Origin: JAEDES01 sp045649455
Lineage (GTDB): Bacteria; Bacillota_I; Bacilli_A; RF39; UBA660
Direction of reading: 5' to 3'
Length of the DNA: 64,000 nt
Assembly (NCBI GenBank): GCA_045649455.1
Contig: JAZRPV010000051.1
Location: 1 to 64,000, forward strand
This document shows, piece after piece, positions 8,285 to 16,902 of this stretch; within the stretch, counting starts at the first letter, position 1; the number at the start of each line of letters is the position of its first letter. The translations under genes and the position numbers were made by a program. The notes below the pieces were generated by a model. That model saw nothing but the letters and a program-made list of their open reading frames with translations, was not told where the DNA came from and did not search any database.

Positions 8285-9493
8285 TTAAATACCTAATGGG
8301 AATGGAAGTTGTGGATTTCTAGTTTTTACTTTTTGAATTGCTTCTTTATCAAGTATTTTTATATCATCTGATGTAAATTCATCAAAACTAGTTGCTTCGT
8401 CCCTTATTTTTATTGTTGCATCTATGTCACTAATTGGTTCTCTATTTAGCATTTCAATTGCTTGATCTAAATGTCTATCATACAATTGAACATTTACTGG
8501 TTTCCATGTAAACATTCCTGGTTTCATACCTACTTCTTTAGCTACCATCATAAGTAGTTCAGCATATTGAACTTGGTTGATGCATCCTGCTGTTGCAAAG
8601 TCACTTGATCTTTGAACCATTGTCATATCAAGATAATCTTCTCCATCCCAGTCATGTCTTACATTCCAAATAGTTAGGAATGCACATGGTTTTAATCCAT
8701 GTTCTTTATCAAAATCATCTGTTTGCCATAAACAAGTTATTAATCTTCTACTGTCTGGATTGGCTTTAATTCCTTTTTCAATATTTCCTTTTATTACGTC
8801 AATTACTTCACGTCTAATCATGTTTCTTGGACCTGTTGTTCCACCATAACATGATCCAATTGTTGGATGCCCATCTTCATTTAACTTGTATGAACCATCG
8901 GGATTTCTTAATGCCCAATCTTTCCACCAATTATCAATATCTTCTTGTTCTTCCCAAGTGTTTTTACCTAACATTGAATCAAATAATACTAAGTCATTTG
9001 ATTGTTGTTGATAAATCCATAAAATTTCAGCACAACTTGCTTTTGTAGCGATTGGTCTTAGAGTGATCATAGGTGATTCACCTTTTGATAAGTCATAAGT
9101 ACACTCTACTCCATTATTGACACTGATAGTATGAGCTGGGACCCAAATTTCTAAGCCATCTTCTTTTGTTTTAACGCTTTCGTTTATTCCTACTTGAATC
9201 TTTTTACCTTCTTTTGTAGTTACAATTCTTTTTTCCTCATCATATGTTGCGCCTTCGTAATAATCTTCATAGTGTGGTCTTGGATTATGGTCTAAGCAAC
9301 CATTTTGTAAGATATGGTCCATGATAACTTTAGTATACATATCACCCTTAGTTCCTACTGGATTACCTTGTTTATCTACTAACATTCCATTTTTTACTTT
9401 TGGTTTTGGATAAGATACTCTTTTTAATTTTATTGGTACTTCTCCTAGTCTTATTTTTGCTAAATTAAATCTATTTAAATCAAATTTACTCAT
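8285..9493 (-). CDS. thyA: Thymidylate synthase (long, divergent ThyA)
   Basis: 402 residues, well above the ~264-316 usual for ThyA. It methylates dUMP to dTMP with methylene-tetrahydrofolate. The phosphate-binding arginines are in NPDSRR (R249/R250) and the nucleophile is Cys270 in LKPCAF. The QRSSDF motif (294-299), the Asn at 306 and Y338..H341 match dUMP-binding positions. The His that normally follows the catalytic Cys is replaced by Ala. The extra length sits in the N-terminal ~150 residues (with GTKGDMYTKVIMDHILQNG, the usual ThyA start, only at about residue 48) and in an insert near 176-210. It is followed at once by dfrA. Confidence 0.88.
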   Translation of the reverse strand: MSKFDLNRFNLAKIRLGEVPIKLKRVSYPKPKVKNGMLVDKQGNPVGTKGDMYTKVIMDHILQNGCLDHNPRPHYEDYYEGATYDEEKRIVTTKEGKKIQVGINESVKTKEDGLEIWVPAHTISVNNGVECTYDLSKGESPMITLRPIATKASCAEILWIYQQQSNDLVLFDSMLGKNTWEEQEDIDNWWKDWALRNPDGSYKLNEDGHPTIGSCYGGTTGPRNMIRREVIDVIKGNIEKGIKANPDSRRLITCLWQTDDFDKEHGLKPCAFLTIWNVRHDWDGEDYLDMTMVQRSSDFATAGCINQVQYAELLMMVAKEVGMKPGMFTWKPVNVQLYDRHLDQAIEMLNREPISDIDATIKIRDEATSFDEFTSDDIKILDKEAIQKVKTRNPQLPFPLGI

Positions 9494-9621
9494 TTTATGT
9501 CCTCCCTATTTTTATTGTTTGTATTTGATTTTTTCCTTTTGTATAATATCACCTTAACTCTCTTAACTATTGTATCACACCAATTATTATTACCTTGTTG
9601 CATTTGCAACATTTTACATAA

Positions 9622-9654
9622 AAAACAAAAAAAGAACGAATTATTTTTCGTTCT
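9622..9654 (-). terminator. Terminator overlapping the dnaJ stop codon
   Basis: AGAACGAA (9633-9640) pairs with TTCGTTCT (9647-9654), with a long T-run on the minus strand. The dnaJ stop lies in the loop. It closes the heat-shock operon. Confidence 0.85.
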
Positions 9655-10795
9655 CTTTAGTAAATTTATTGAATTTAGTTATTTCACTATCTTTAGATAA
9701 TGTTTCACCTAATTTTTCAATTAGTTTTTTCTCATCTTTTGATAATTTCTTAGGTGTTAAAACTTTAAATACAACATACATATCACCTTTGCGATTACGA
9801 TAGTTGTCTTCTACACCTTTACCACGAATACGTTGTTTATCTCCACTATCTGTTCCAGCAGGGATATTCAATTTTACATTACCGTGAATTGTAGGAATAT
9901 TTTTCTTACATCCTAATATAGCTTCTGATATTGTAAGTGGTACTTCTAGATATATATCTTCATTTTCTCTAATAAAATATTCATGATCTTCTACGATAAA
10001 TTCAATATATAAATCTCCGTTTGGTCCGCCATTTGATCCTGGATGACCTTTTCCTGTTACTCTTTGACGATCTCCAGATTGTACTCCTGAAGGAATATTG
10101 ATTGTAATCTTTTTAGTTTTTTCTTCTTTTCCTGTTCCATTACAATCTTTACATTTTCTTTTGTATGTCTTTCCTTTTCCATTACAATCAGGACATGCTT
10201 CTTGTGACATAAACGATCCAAGAATTGTTTGTCTAGCAGTTGTAATAACTCCTTGACCTTTACAAGTACTACATGTTTCCGGCTCAAATCCACCATGTCC
10301 ATGACATTCTTCACAATCTTCTACTACGTCGATAGAAAATTTCTTTTCTGTTCCATAAATAGCTTCTTCAAAGCTTATTTGCATACGCATTAATGCATCT
10401 GCTCCACGACGTGCTTTGGTACGAGATGATGAACCACCAAAGTTTCCAAAACCTCCACCAAATCCTCCTCCGAAGACTGAGTCAAAGATATCTCCAAAGT
10501 CAAAATCCGCTCCGCTGAATCCTTGAGAAAATCCACCAAATCCTCCAGCGCCAGGTCCACCATTACCTACTCCTGCATGTCCGAATTGGTCATATGATTT
10601 TCTTTTTCCTTCATCTGATAATACTGAATATGCTTCTTGAGCTTCTTTAAATTTATCAGCAGCAGAAGGATCATCTTTATTTAAGTCGGGATGAAATTCT
10701 TTTGCTTTTTTTCTATAGGCACTTTTAATTTCTGCCTCAGTTGCATTTTTACTTACACCTAAGACGTCATAGTAATCTCTTTTTTCTGATGCCAT
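9641..10795 (-). CDS. dnaJ: Chaperone protein DnaJ
   Basis: 384 residues. The J domain (1-70) carries the HPD motif in KEFHPDLNKDD. A Gly/Phe-rich linker follows (about 78-125). The zinc domain has four CxxCxGxG repeats: CEECHGHG, CSTCKGQG, CPDCNGKG and CKDCNGTG. The C-terminal substrate-binding domains contain GVQSGDRQRVTGKGHPG and GTDSGDKQRIRGKG. It delivers substrates to DnaK and stimulates its ATPase. It is the last gene of hrcA-grpE-dnaK-dnaJ and is separated from dnaK by a strong hairpin. Confidence 0.97.
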   Translation of the reverse strand: MASEKRDYYDVLGVSKNATEAEIKSAYRKKAKEFHPDLNKDDPSAADKFKEAQEAYSVLSDEGKRKSYDQFGHAGVGNGGPGAGGFGGFSQGFSGADFDFGDIFDSVFGGGFGGGFGNFGGSSSRTKARRGADALMRMQISFEEAIYGTEKKFSIDVVEDCEECHGHGGFEPETCSTCKGQGVITTARQTILGSFMSQEACPDCNGKGKTYKRKCKDCNGTGKEEKTKKITINIPSGVQSGDRQRVTGKGHPGSNGGPNGDLYIEFIVEDHEYFIRENEDIYLEVPLTISEAILGCKKNIPTIHGNVKLNIPAGTDSGDKQRIRGKGVEDNYRNRKGDMYVVFKVLTPKKLSKDEKKLIEKLGETLSKDSEITKFNKFTKENEK

Positions 10796-10820
10796 TATTT
10801 CACTCCTTTTTCTATACTTA

Positions 10821-10852
10821 AATTAAGTAGTCCAAAAACGGACTACTTAATT
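10821..10852 (-). promoter_or_regulatory. Long hairpin between dnaK and dnaJ
   Basis: A perfect 13-bp stem (10821-10833 with 10840-10852) with a 6-nt loop. On the minus strand no T-run follows, so it is probably a processing or mRNA-stability element that sets the DnaK:DnaJ ratio, rather than a full terminator. Confidence 0.6.
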
Positions 10853-10855
10853 ATA

Positions 10856-12703
10856 TTATTCTTCTTCGATATCTGCTTCTTGAACATCATCGTCATTCTT
10901 TTTTGATTTTTTCTTTTTAGATTTTGAATCTTCTTCATCATCTTCATTATCTTGATTTTCTTGACGTTCTTTTGCAGCTTGTTCATATACCTTTGTTGCT
11001 AAAGCCATTGCTTTTTCTTGTAATGCTTCTTTTTTATCTTTAATCTTTTCAACGTCACCTTTTTCTAAAGCTTTCTTAACATCTTCGATTAATTCTTCTA
11101 CTTCTTCTTTTTCATCATCTTCGATTTTTCCTTTTAAATCTTTTAATGATTTTTCAGTTTGGAATACTAAAGCTTCTGCTTCATTTTTAACTTCTGCTTC
11201 TTCTTTACGTTTTTCATCTTCTTCTTTATGTTCTTCAGCTTCTTTTCTCATTCTTTCGATTTCATCATCTGAAAGATTTGTTGTTGAAGTGATTGTAATT
11301 GATTGTTCTTTATTTGTTCCTAAATCTTTAGCTTTAACATTTACGATACCATTTGCATCGATATCAAATGTTACTTCAATTTGTGGTACTCCACGTGGTG
11401 CAGCAGGAATATTTGATAATTGGAATCTTCCTAATGTTTTATTATCTGCAGCCATAGTTCTTTCACCTTGTAAAACATGAATATCTACTGCAGGTTGATT
11501 ATCTTGAGCAGTTGAGAAGATTTCTGTTTTAGATGTTGGAATAGTTGTATTTCTTGGAATTAATGTTGTCATAACATTTCCTAATGTTTCAAGTCCAAGT
11601 GATAATGGTGTAACGTCTAATAATACGATATCATTAACGTCTCCAGTTAAAACTCCACCTTGAATTGCAGCTCCCATTGCAACTACTTCATCTGGGTTAA
11701 CTTCACGTGATGGTTCTTTTCCTAATTCTTTAGTAACAGTTTCATATACTAATGGTACACGAGTTGATCCACCAACTAGGATAACTTTATCAATGTCTTT
11801 TTTAGTCATTTTAGCATCTTTTAACGCTTTCTTAACTGGTTCTAATGTAGACTCTACTAAATCTTCGATTAAGTCTTCAAATTTAGCACGAGATAAAGTC
11901 ATATCTAAGTGAACTGGTTCTCCATCTTCATCTTTAGCGATGAATGGTGCAGAAATTTGTGTTGATACCATTCCTGATAAATCTTTTTTAGCTTTTTCAG
12001 CAACTTCTTTTAAACGTTGCATTGCCATTTTATCATCTGATAAATCAATATCATTTTCTTTTTTGAATTCTTTAACAATATGTTTAATGATTCTTTCGTC
12101 GAAGTCATCTCCACCTAGTTTATTGTTTCCGTTAGTAGCTTTAACTTCGAATACTCCATCTCCTAATTCAAGGATAGATACGTCGAAAGTTCCTCCTCCT
12201 AAGTCATAAACTAAAATTGTTTGTCCTTCTTCTTTTTCAAGTCCATATGATAATGCTGCAGCTGTTGGTTCGTTGATAATTCTTTCTACTTCTAAACCAG
12301 CAATTTTACCAGCATTTTTTGTAGCTTGACGTTCTGCATCTGAGAAGTAAGCAGGTACTGTAATAACAGCTTTTTCTACTTTTTCTCCTAAATATGCTTC
12401 TGCATAATCTTTAATATAAGATAAGATCATTGCAGAAATTTCTTCTGGTGTATATTTTTTACCATCTAATTCTACTTTTTTACTTGTTCCCATTAATCTT
12501 TTGATTGATGAGCATGTATTTGGGTTTGTAAGAGCTTGACGTTTAGCTGCTTCTCCTACAAGTCTTTCTCCTTTTTTAAATGCAACAACTGATGGTGTTG
12601 TTCTTCCTCCTTCAGGATTTGGAATAATTTTTGGTGCTCCTGCTTCTAACACAGCTGCACATGAGTTTGTTGTACCTAAATCGATACCAATAATTTTTGC
12701 CAT
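10856..12703 (-). CDS. dnaK: Chaperone protein DnaK (Hsp70)
   Basis: 615 residues. The ATPase domain opens with IIGIDLGTTNSC and has the phosphate-2 loop ILVYDLGGGTFDVS and the adenosine loop VILVGGSTRVP. The interdomain linker is DIVLLDVTPLSLG. The substrate domain and helical lid follow, and the tail is acidic and Lys-rich, ending DIEEE. It folds proteins with GrpE as exchange factor and DnaJ as co-chaperone. It lies 14 nt after grpE in the CIRCE-controlled operon. Confidence 0.98.
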   Translation of the reverse strand: MAKIIGIDLGTTNSCAAVLEAGAPKIIPNPEGGRTTPSVVAFKKGERLVGEAAKRQALTNPNTCSSIKRLMGTSKKVELDGKKYTPEEISAMILSYIKDYAEAYLGEKVEKAVITVPAYFSDAERQATKNAGKIAGLEVERIINEPTAAALSYGLEKEEGQTILVYDLGGGTFDVSILELGDGVFEVKATNGNNKLGGDDFDERIIKHIVKEFKKENDIDLSDDKMAMQRLKEVAEKAKKDLSGMVSTQISAPFIAKDEDGEPVHLDMTLSRAKFEDLIEDLVESTLEPVKKALKDAKMTKKDIDKVILVGGSTRVPLVYETVTKELGKEPSREVNPDEVVAMGAAIQGGVLTGDVNDIVLLDVTPLSLGLETLGNVMTTLIPRNTTIPTSKTEIFSTAQDNQPAVDIHVLQGERTMAADNKTLGRFQLSNIPAAPRGVPQIEVTFDIDANGIVNVKAKDLGTNKEQSITITSTTNLSDDEIERMRKEAEEHKEEDEKRKEEAEVKNEAEALVFQTEKSLKDLKGKIEDDEKEEVEELIEDVKKALEKGDVEKIKDKKEALQEKAMALATKVYEQAAKERQENQDNEDDEEDSKSKKKKSKKNDDDVQEADIEEE

Positions 12704-12717
12704 ATATATTTATCTCC

Positions 12718-13317
12718 TTATTTTTGATTAATTTTTACTGAGGCAGGTCTAATAACTCTGTCTTTTAATTTATATCCTTTTAGTAATACTTCTAATACTA
12801 CTTCATCTTCATATTCGTCCACTGAGTCAACAACTAGTGCTTGTTCTAAAGTTGGATCGAAAATTTGTCCTTGGCGAGAAATTTCTTCTACACCGAATTT
12901 CTTTAAAATATCAGTTAAATTAGCATACATCATTTTAAATCCAACTAAGAATTTTGATAATTCATCAGTTAGGTTATTATCATCTAATTTAATTGCTCTT
13001 TCGAAGTTATCAACTACTTGAATTAGTTCTAAGATTAAATCTTGGTTAGCATATTTTAATAACGATGCTGTTTCTTCATCTTTACGACGACGATAGTTAA
13101 CTAATTCTGCTTGAGCTAGTTTTACTTTATCTACTAGTTCATTATTTATTTGAGTTAATTTATTGATTTCTTCTACTAATTTATTATCTTGACCATTACA
13201 GCAACAACTTTCACCACAAGAGCAGTTAGCATCTTCAACATGGTTACATTGGTGTTCATGGTTTTGACAGTTACATGTATGTTCTACATTTTGTTTTACT
13301 TCTTCATTAATTTCCAT
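12718..13317 (-). CDS. grpE: GrpE nucleotide exchange factor with a Cys/His-rich N-terminal tail
   Basis: 199 residues. From about residue 45 it is a normal GrpE: a long coiled coil (ELVDKVKLAQAELVNYRRRKDEE), the motif VDNFERAIK, and the C-terminal beta domain ending YKLKDRVIRPASVKIN. It releases ADP from DnaK. The N-terminal 42 residues are unusual: they hold eight Cys (15, 17, 24, 32, 34, 38, 39, 40) and four His (13, 20, 22, 26), as in a metal-binding segment. The GrpE N-terminus is normally disordered and acidic. It sits 8 nt after hrcA. Confidence 0.95.
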   Translation of the reverse strand: MEINEEVKQNVEHTCNCQNHEHQCNHVEDANCSCGESCCCNGQDNKLVEEINKLTQINNELVDKVKLAQAELVNYRRRKDEETASLLKYANQDLILELIQVVDNFERAIKLDDNNLTDELSKFLVGFKMMYANLTDILKKFGVEEISRQGQIFDPTLEQALVVDSVDEYEDEVVLEVLLKGYKLKDRVIRPASVKINQK

Positions 13318-13325
13318 TTACTTAA

Positions 13326-14315
13326 TTACCTTTCTATATTGTCTTTCATATATTCTAGCAATCCAACAACACGATCGTATTCCATTCTTTTTGGTCCAAC
13401 TATTGCAATTGTTCCTTCTTCATCGCCTTGTTTGAATTTTGTTTTGATAACAGTTACATCACTATCGATATTGTTTTCATTTCCAATATATACTTTGATG
13501 TTGTTGTCATCATCTTCTTCAATTCCTTGTAGAAGATCACTACTTTCTAGTTTATTGAAGACTGTTTTAATTTTTTCAATGTTACTACTAAACTCAGGTT
13601 GTTCTAGTATTTTATTTCTTCCTACTATACTTACTTCATGATTAGTAAAATCATTAAATACATGATAGAAGGCATTATATAATTGTTCATGTTGTTTAAC
13701 ATAATTTCCAATTATAGGTTTAATCTCGAACTCCAACTTATTACTTACTTCATCAATTGGTGTTCCAGCAATAAGGTTGTTGATTAATCCAACGGTCTTT
13801 TTAACTTCACTTAGTTGCACATCATATAGTTTTATATTTTTGTGCTCTACATGACCTTTGTCAGTTACTATAATAACAATAATACTAATATCATCAATCG
13901 GAACTACCTCTATTTGTTTAAGAAGGTTCTCATGAGAATTACTTCCAAGTATGATTGTTGTATAGTTTGTAATATCTGATATAACTTGTAATGATTTTGA
14001 AATTACATCAGATAACGCTAGTTGCTGATTCTTAAATACCCTTTGTAACTTCAACATATCTTCAGCGTTCATTTTCTTTAGTTCCATTAGATTATCTACA
14101 TAATAACGATAACCTGCTTCACTAGGTACACGCCCAGATGATGTATGAGTCTTTTCTAGTAGATTTGCTTCTTCTAAAGCTGCCATCTCGTTTCTAACTG
14201 TTGCAGATGAACAATTTAGAGCTTTTGATATTGATTTAGAGCCAACTGGTATTGGTTCTTTAATATATCTTTCTACTATCATTTTTAAGATTTTGTTTTG
14301 TCTATCAGTCAACAT
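13326..14315 (-). CDS. hrcA: Heat-inducible transcription repressor HrcA
   Basis: 329 residues. An N-terminal winged helix (LTDRQNKILKMIVERYIKEPIPVGSKSI and the recognition region SSATVRNEMAALEE) precedes the GAF-like and dimerisation domains of the HrcA family. It represses the operon by binding CIRCE boxes and needs GroEL to fold. The start is backed by GGAGG, which overlaps the proximal CIRCE box. It is first in hrcA-grpE-dnaK-dnaJ, so it is autoregulated. Confidence 0.96.
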   Translation of the reverse strand: MLTDRQNKILKMIVERYIKEPIPVGSKSISKALNCSSATVRNEMAALEEANLLEKTHTSSGRVPSEAGYRYYVDNLMELKKMNAEDMLKLQRVFKNQQLALSDVISKSLQVISDITNYTTIILGSNSHENLLKQIEVVPIDDISIIVIIVTDKGHVEHKNIKLYDVQLSEVKKTVGLINNLIAGTPIDEVSNKLEFEIKPIIGNYVKQHEQLYNAFYHVFNDFTNHEVSIVGRNKILEQPEFSSNIEKIKTVFNKLESSDLLQGIEEDDDNNIKVYIGNENNIDSDVTVIKTKFKQGDEEGTIAIVGPKRMEYDRVVGLLEYMKDNIER

Positions 14316-14327
14316 AACATCAACCTC

Positions 14328-14354
14328 CTAGCACTTCAAATTATCAAGTGCTAA
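14328..14354. promoter_or_regulatory. CIRCE operator 1
   Basis: CTAGCACTT (14328-14336), 9-bp spacer, AAGTGCTAA (14346-14354). It matches the CIRCE consensus (TTAGCACTC-N9-GAGTGCTAA) with two mismatches in the first arm and one in the second. It lies between the -10 and hrcA and overlaps the ribosome binding site. Confidence 0.92.
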
Positions 14355-14358
14355 TTAT

Positions 14359-14387
14359 ATTTTAGACTTATTTTTAGCACTTGTCAA
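14359..14387 (-). promoter_or_regulatory. Promoter of the hrcA operon
   Basis: TTGACA (-35, 14382-14387), 17-bp spacer, TAAAAT (-10, 14359-14364) on the minus strand. The -35 lies inside CIRCE 2, and CIRCE 1 lies just downstream of the -10. Confidence 0.88.
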
Positions 14388-14400
14388 TCTTTTGTGCTAA
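14374..14400. promoter_or_regulatory. CIRCE operator 2
   Basis: TTAGCACTT (14374-14382), 9-bp spacer, TTGTGCTAA (14392-14400). One mismatch in the first arm and two in the second. It covers the -35 element of the hrcA promoter. Confidence 0.88.
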
Positions 14401-14411
14401 TTATTTCTAAA

Positions 14412-14437
14412 AAGAAAAAAGTAGTTGTAAAACTACT
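14412..14437 (-). terminator. Terminator of the pilin-like gene
   Basis: AGTAGTT (14420-14426) pairs with AACTACT (14431-14437), followed on the minus strand by a T-rich run. Confidence 0.75.
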
Positions 14438-14441
14438 CTTT

Positions 14442-16031
14442 TTAATATTCTGCATTAACAACTCTAAATCTTGTACTATAATCAGTATCTGATGATGTAT
14501 CAGTATAAGATATAATGTTTCCTGATGGTTGTTCATACATAAAACGTTCATTGCTTCCGATTGCCGGACCGGAGATTAATGATTTAAATTGATATGTACC
14601 ATTTCCTAACGGAATGATATTCCATAGGTCCCATTCATAATTTCTTATAGTTGCTGCGGCATTAATATTTTCACCAATTTCATTTGTACCCTCAGCAATT
14701 TGCATAGCGTGGTTATTTTCACTTTCCATAACTCTATATAATGCAAAAGCATTCCATTGCTCTTTTAAACCAATGTTTGTATCATATGCTGTTACTTTTT
14801 CAATTGTCCATTTTTGAAGTTTTTTTCCTTCAAAGTTATCCATTGTTACGTTTGCTTTATTTGGAGCAACCATATCACGAGCATTTTGAGAAGTTAAAAC
14901 TTTCGAAGGATTTGTAATTGAAAATATATAGTATCTTCCTGATGGCAATGATTCAACCGGATCAGCTTGCCATGGGGAATAATGTTCTCCTAAAGCAGAG
15001 GCAATAACTGATGTGGTCACATCAGTAGATTTGTTTTTTACCATCTTCCAATCTGAACCATTTTTTGATACTTCCAATGTATTATTATAATATGATCTAT
15101 TAGCAGTTGCATAATAATGCCATATTCCTATTTCACTTAAGTTATATATTCCACCTAAATCAATTTGGGTACATCCAGAAACAACCCCATGATTATTTCC
15201 AATATCCCCATCAGTTATATATGAGGCATTTGTAACATTTGAAGCAGCTTTTCCTTTTGCTAGGTTGACTCCATTTGTAATATCAATAGCTTGAATTTCA
15301 ACTAATTGATTTGAATTTGTTCCTGTACTTCCATTCATACAATGCTTTATATATCTTACTTCTGTTAGCTTATACGATTTCATTGGCGGATATTGAGAAG
15401 ATGCTCCTTTTGATACTAATTCAATATTTGCTTTTCCATATGTATTATTTACTTCTTCTACTGTTAATCCATTTATAAAATATTTTCCTGAATAATGAGA
15501 TGTTTGGCCTGTTGCAGCACCCGCTTCAGAAAGTGATTGAGCTCCAGCGTGTCCTGCAATATATGATTTTTTACTATAACCACTTGCTCTCATTATTGTC
15601 GCTGTTTCAGTAGCTGTATTTACACGAACTTCAGTATTACCTTTATTAAACGCTGTATTACATGCAGTTGATGTTGTACATGAATTTCCTAAATAAAAAT
15701 ATAATTTAGCATTTTCTGGTAAGTATATAACTCCAGAAGTATAATCTCCAAGACCATCTGATGTTTGTGCTCCCCATAATTCAATTTTATACCATCCTGC
15801 TTGACCATAAGGAACAATATATTCTTGTGCCGTTCCTAAGTAAGCAAATGTTGTTTCAGTTTCACCATATCTATTTAATTCTTCTTCAATCTTTTTTACC
15901 AATGTCGCAGTGTTTTGTCTATTTTGGGACATAATTCCCATTAATAATGTCATAACTAAAAAACCAACTGACATTAGTCCATATAATAATGTTGTGATTG
16001 CAAACCCTTTATTATTCATTTTTTTCATCAT
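14442..16031 (-). CDS. Pilin-like surface protein with discoidin-like and ricin-type lectin domains
   Basis: About 529 residues. The N-terminus is a class III-type prepilin leader, MMKKMNNKG followed by FAITTLLYGLMSVGFLVMTLL. The G/F junction is the expected prepilin-peptidase cut, but Glu+5 of classical type IV pilins is Thr. A Gly/Ala-rich beta region follows (about 60-180). Next is a segment like an F5/8 type C (discoidin) domain, about 220-330 (VNLAKGKAASNVTNASYITDGD, QIDLGGIYNLSEIGIWHYY). The last part, about 365-520, resembles a ricin-type beta-trefoil (SGRYYIFSITNPSKVL, LQKWTIE, WDLWNIIPLGNGTYQFKS). Large pilins of this kind act as adhesive tip subunits. PilD and PilC are encoded at 47317-49577. 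The exact ATG is uncertain among two adjacent ones. Confidence 0.75.
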   Translation of the reverse strand: MMKKMNNKGFAITTLLYGLMSVGFLVMTLLMGIMSQNRQNTATLVKKIEEELNRYGETETTFAYLGTAQEYIVPYGQAGWYKIELWGAQTSDGLGDYTSGVIYLPENAKLYFYLGNSCTTSTACNTAFNKGNTEVRVNTATETATIMRASGYSKKSYIAGHAGAQSLSEAGAATGQTSHYSGKYFINGLTVEEVNNTYGKANIELVSKGASSQYPPMKSYKLTEVRYIKHCMNGSTGTNSNQLVEIQAIDITNGVNLAKGKAASNVTNASYITDGDIGNNHGVVSGCTQIDLGGIYNLSEIGIWHYYATANRSYYNNTLEVSKNGSDWKMVKNKSTDVTTSVIASALGEHYSPWQADPVESLPSGRYYIFSITNPSKVLTSQNARDMVAPNKANVTMDNFEGKKLQKWTIEKVTAYDTNIGLKEQWNAFALYRVMESENNHAMQIAEGTNEIGENINAAATIRNYEWDLWNIIPLGNGTYQFKSLISGPAIGSNERFMYEQPSGNIISYTDTSSDTDYSTRFRVVNAEY

Positions 16032-16057
16032 TTTCACCACTATTCTCTAGTATGATT

Positions 16058-16600
16058 TTAGCATATTTTTTTTAAGATGACTACCCATTTATCGCCGTAT
16101 TTTCTATCCTTTACAACCTCATAATTTTCAGGATAAACAATTTTATCTAATGAGTCGTTTTCACATATAATTAGACCATCTTCATTTAACATATCATATT
16201 CATCAATTAGTTTAATACTTTGTTCTATATAGTCTGTTTTATATGGTGGATCTAAAAATATTAAATCCATCTTTTTATCTTTTAAATAATTTAAGGCTTT
16301 TTTATAATCTAAATTAATTACTTCTGCTTCGTTTATCCCGATATTATTTAAATTATTCTTAATAGTAATTGCTGCTTTTTTATTAAAATCTACTAAGTAG
16401 GCATAAGATGCTCCTTCTGATAAAGCTTCAATTCCTAGATTACCACTACCTGAAAATAAATCTAATACAATTGCATTATCTAGATGATTTTGAATAATCG
16501 CAAACAAACTTTCCTTAACACGTTCCATTGTTGGTCTTGTCCCATCTAGATTATGTCCATCTAAGTTACGTCCTTTATATTTACCACTTATTATTTTCAT
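16058..16600 (-). CDS. rsmD: 16S rRNA (guanine966-N2)-methyltransferase RsmD
   Basis: About 180 residues. The opening MKIISGKYKGRNL and RPTMERVKESLFAII are characteristic of RsmD/YlbH. The SAM-binding motif is VLDLFSGSGNLGIEALSEGA and the catalytic motif is LIFLDPPY (DPPY, an N6/N2 methylase signature). It methylates G966 of 16S rRNA. I prefer the ATG at 16600; a GTG at 16609 is also possible. The start overlaps the ylbF end by 4 nt. The order ylbD-ylbE-ylbF-rsmD resembles that of B. subtilis, without ylbG. Confidence 0.93.
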   Translation of the reverse strand: MKIISGKYKGRNLDGHNLDGTRPTMERVKESLFAIIQNHLDNAIVLDLFSGSGNLGIEALSEGASYAYLVDFNKKAAITIKNNLNNIGINEAEVINLDYKKALNYLKDKKMDLIFLDPPYKTDYIEQSIKLIDEYDMLNEDGLIICENDSLDKIVYPENYEVVKDRKYGDKWVVILKKIC

Positions 16601-16881
16601 AAACCACACTTATCCTTCTTTGTAATTTGTTTTAGTTCACTATTTATTTTTAAAATTAATATATTTAAATCAGTTTCCTTTTCTTTGTATTTTCTAAATA
16701 ACTCATTATCTAGAATTTGTTTTTTTAAACTTTCTCGTGGATATAGATGATATTCATTAAGAAGTTCTAATAACTTTTTATCCTTTTTTATTTCTTGATT
16801 TAACTCTTTAATATCTAATACTTCTTTAGAATTTGATAAAGAGGCTTTTAATTCATTTACTTTTTCTATTAATGTTTCCAT
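16597..16881 (-). CDS. ylbF: YlbF/YmcA-family regulator
   Basis: 94 residues, all-helical. The pattern ELKASLSNSKEVLDIKELNQEIKKDKKLLELL and the closing helix match the YlbF/YmcA (DUF964) family. In B. subtilis YlbF, YmcA and YaaT form the Y-complex, which carries iron-sulfur clusters and assists RNase Y in mRNA maturation. The family call rests on both the helical pattern and the position directly before rsmD. The C-terminus ends KKDKCGL; the Cys here may correspond to the cluster-binding Cys of family members, which is inference. Confidence 0.75.
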   Translation of the reverse strand: METLIEKVNELKASLSNSKEVLDIKELNQEIKKDKKLLELLNEYHLYPRESLKKQILDNELFRKYKEKETDLNILILKINSELKQITKKDKCGL

Positions 16882-16902
16882 ATATAAATTGTATCATAAA
16901 GT

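Noticed and set aside
9494..9640. Gene in the region between thyA and dnaJ
   Set aside because: Short plus-strand frames here are Phe/Leu-rich without RBS; the region is explained by the dnaJ terminator and the thyA upstream region.
13189..13641. Plus-strand open frame of 150 codons across grpE/hrcA
   Set aside because: It reads through two well-defined minus-strand genes and a low-complexity Ser/Leu-rich product; no start signal.
16600..16609. GTG at 16609 as the rsmD start
   Set aside because: It is only 3 nt from the AAGGA site; the ATG at 16600 gives the family N-terminus MKIISG.
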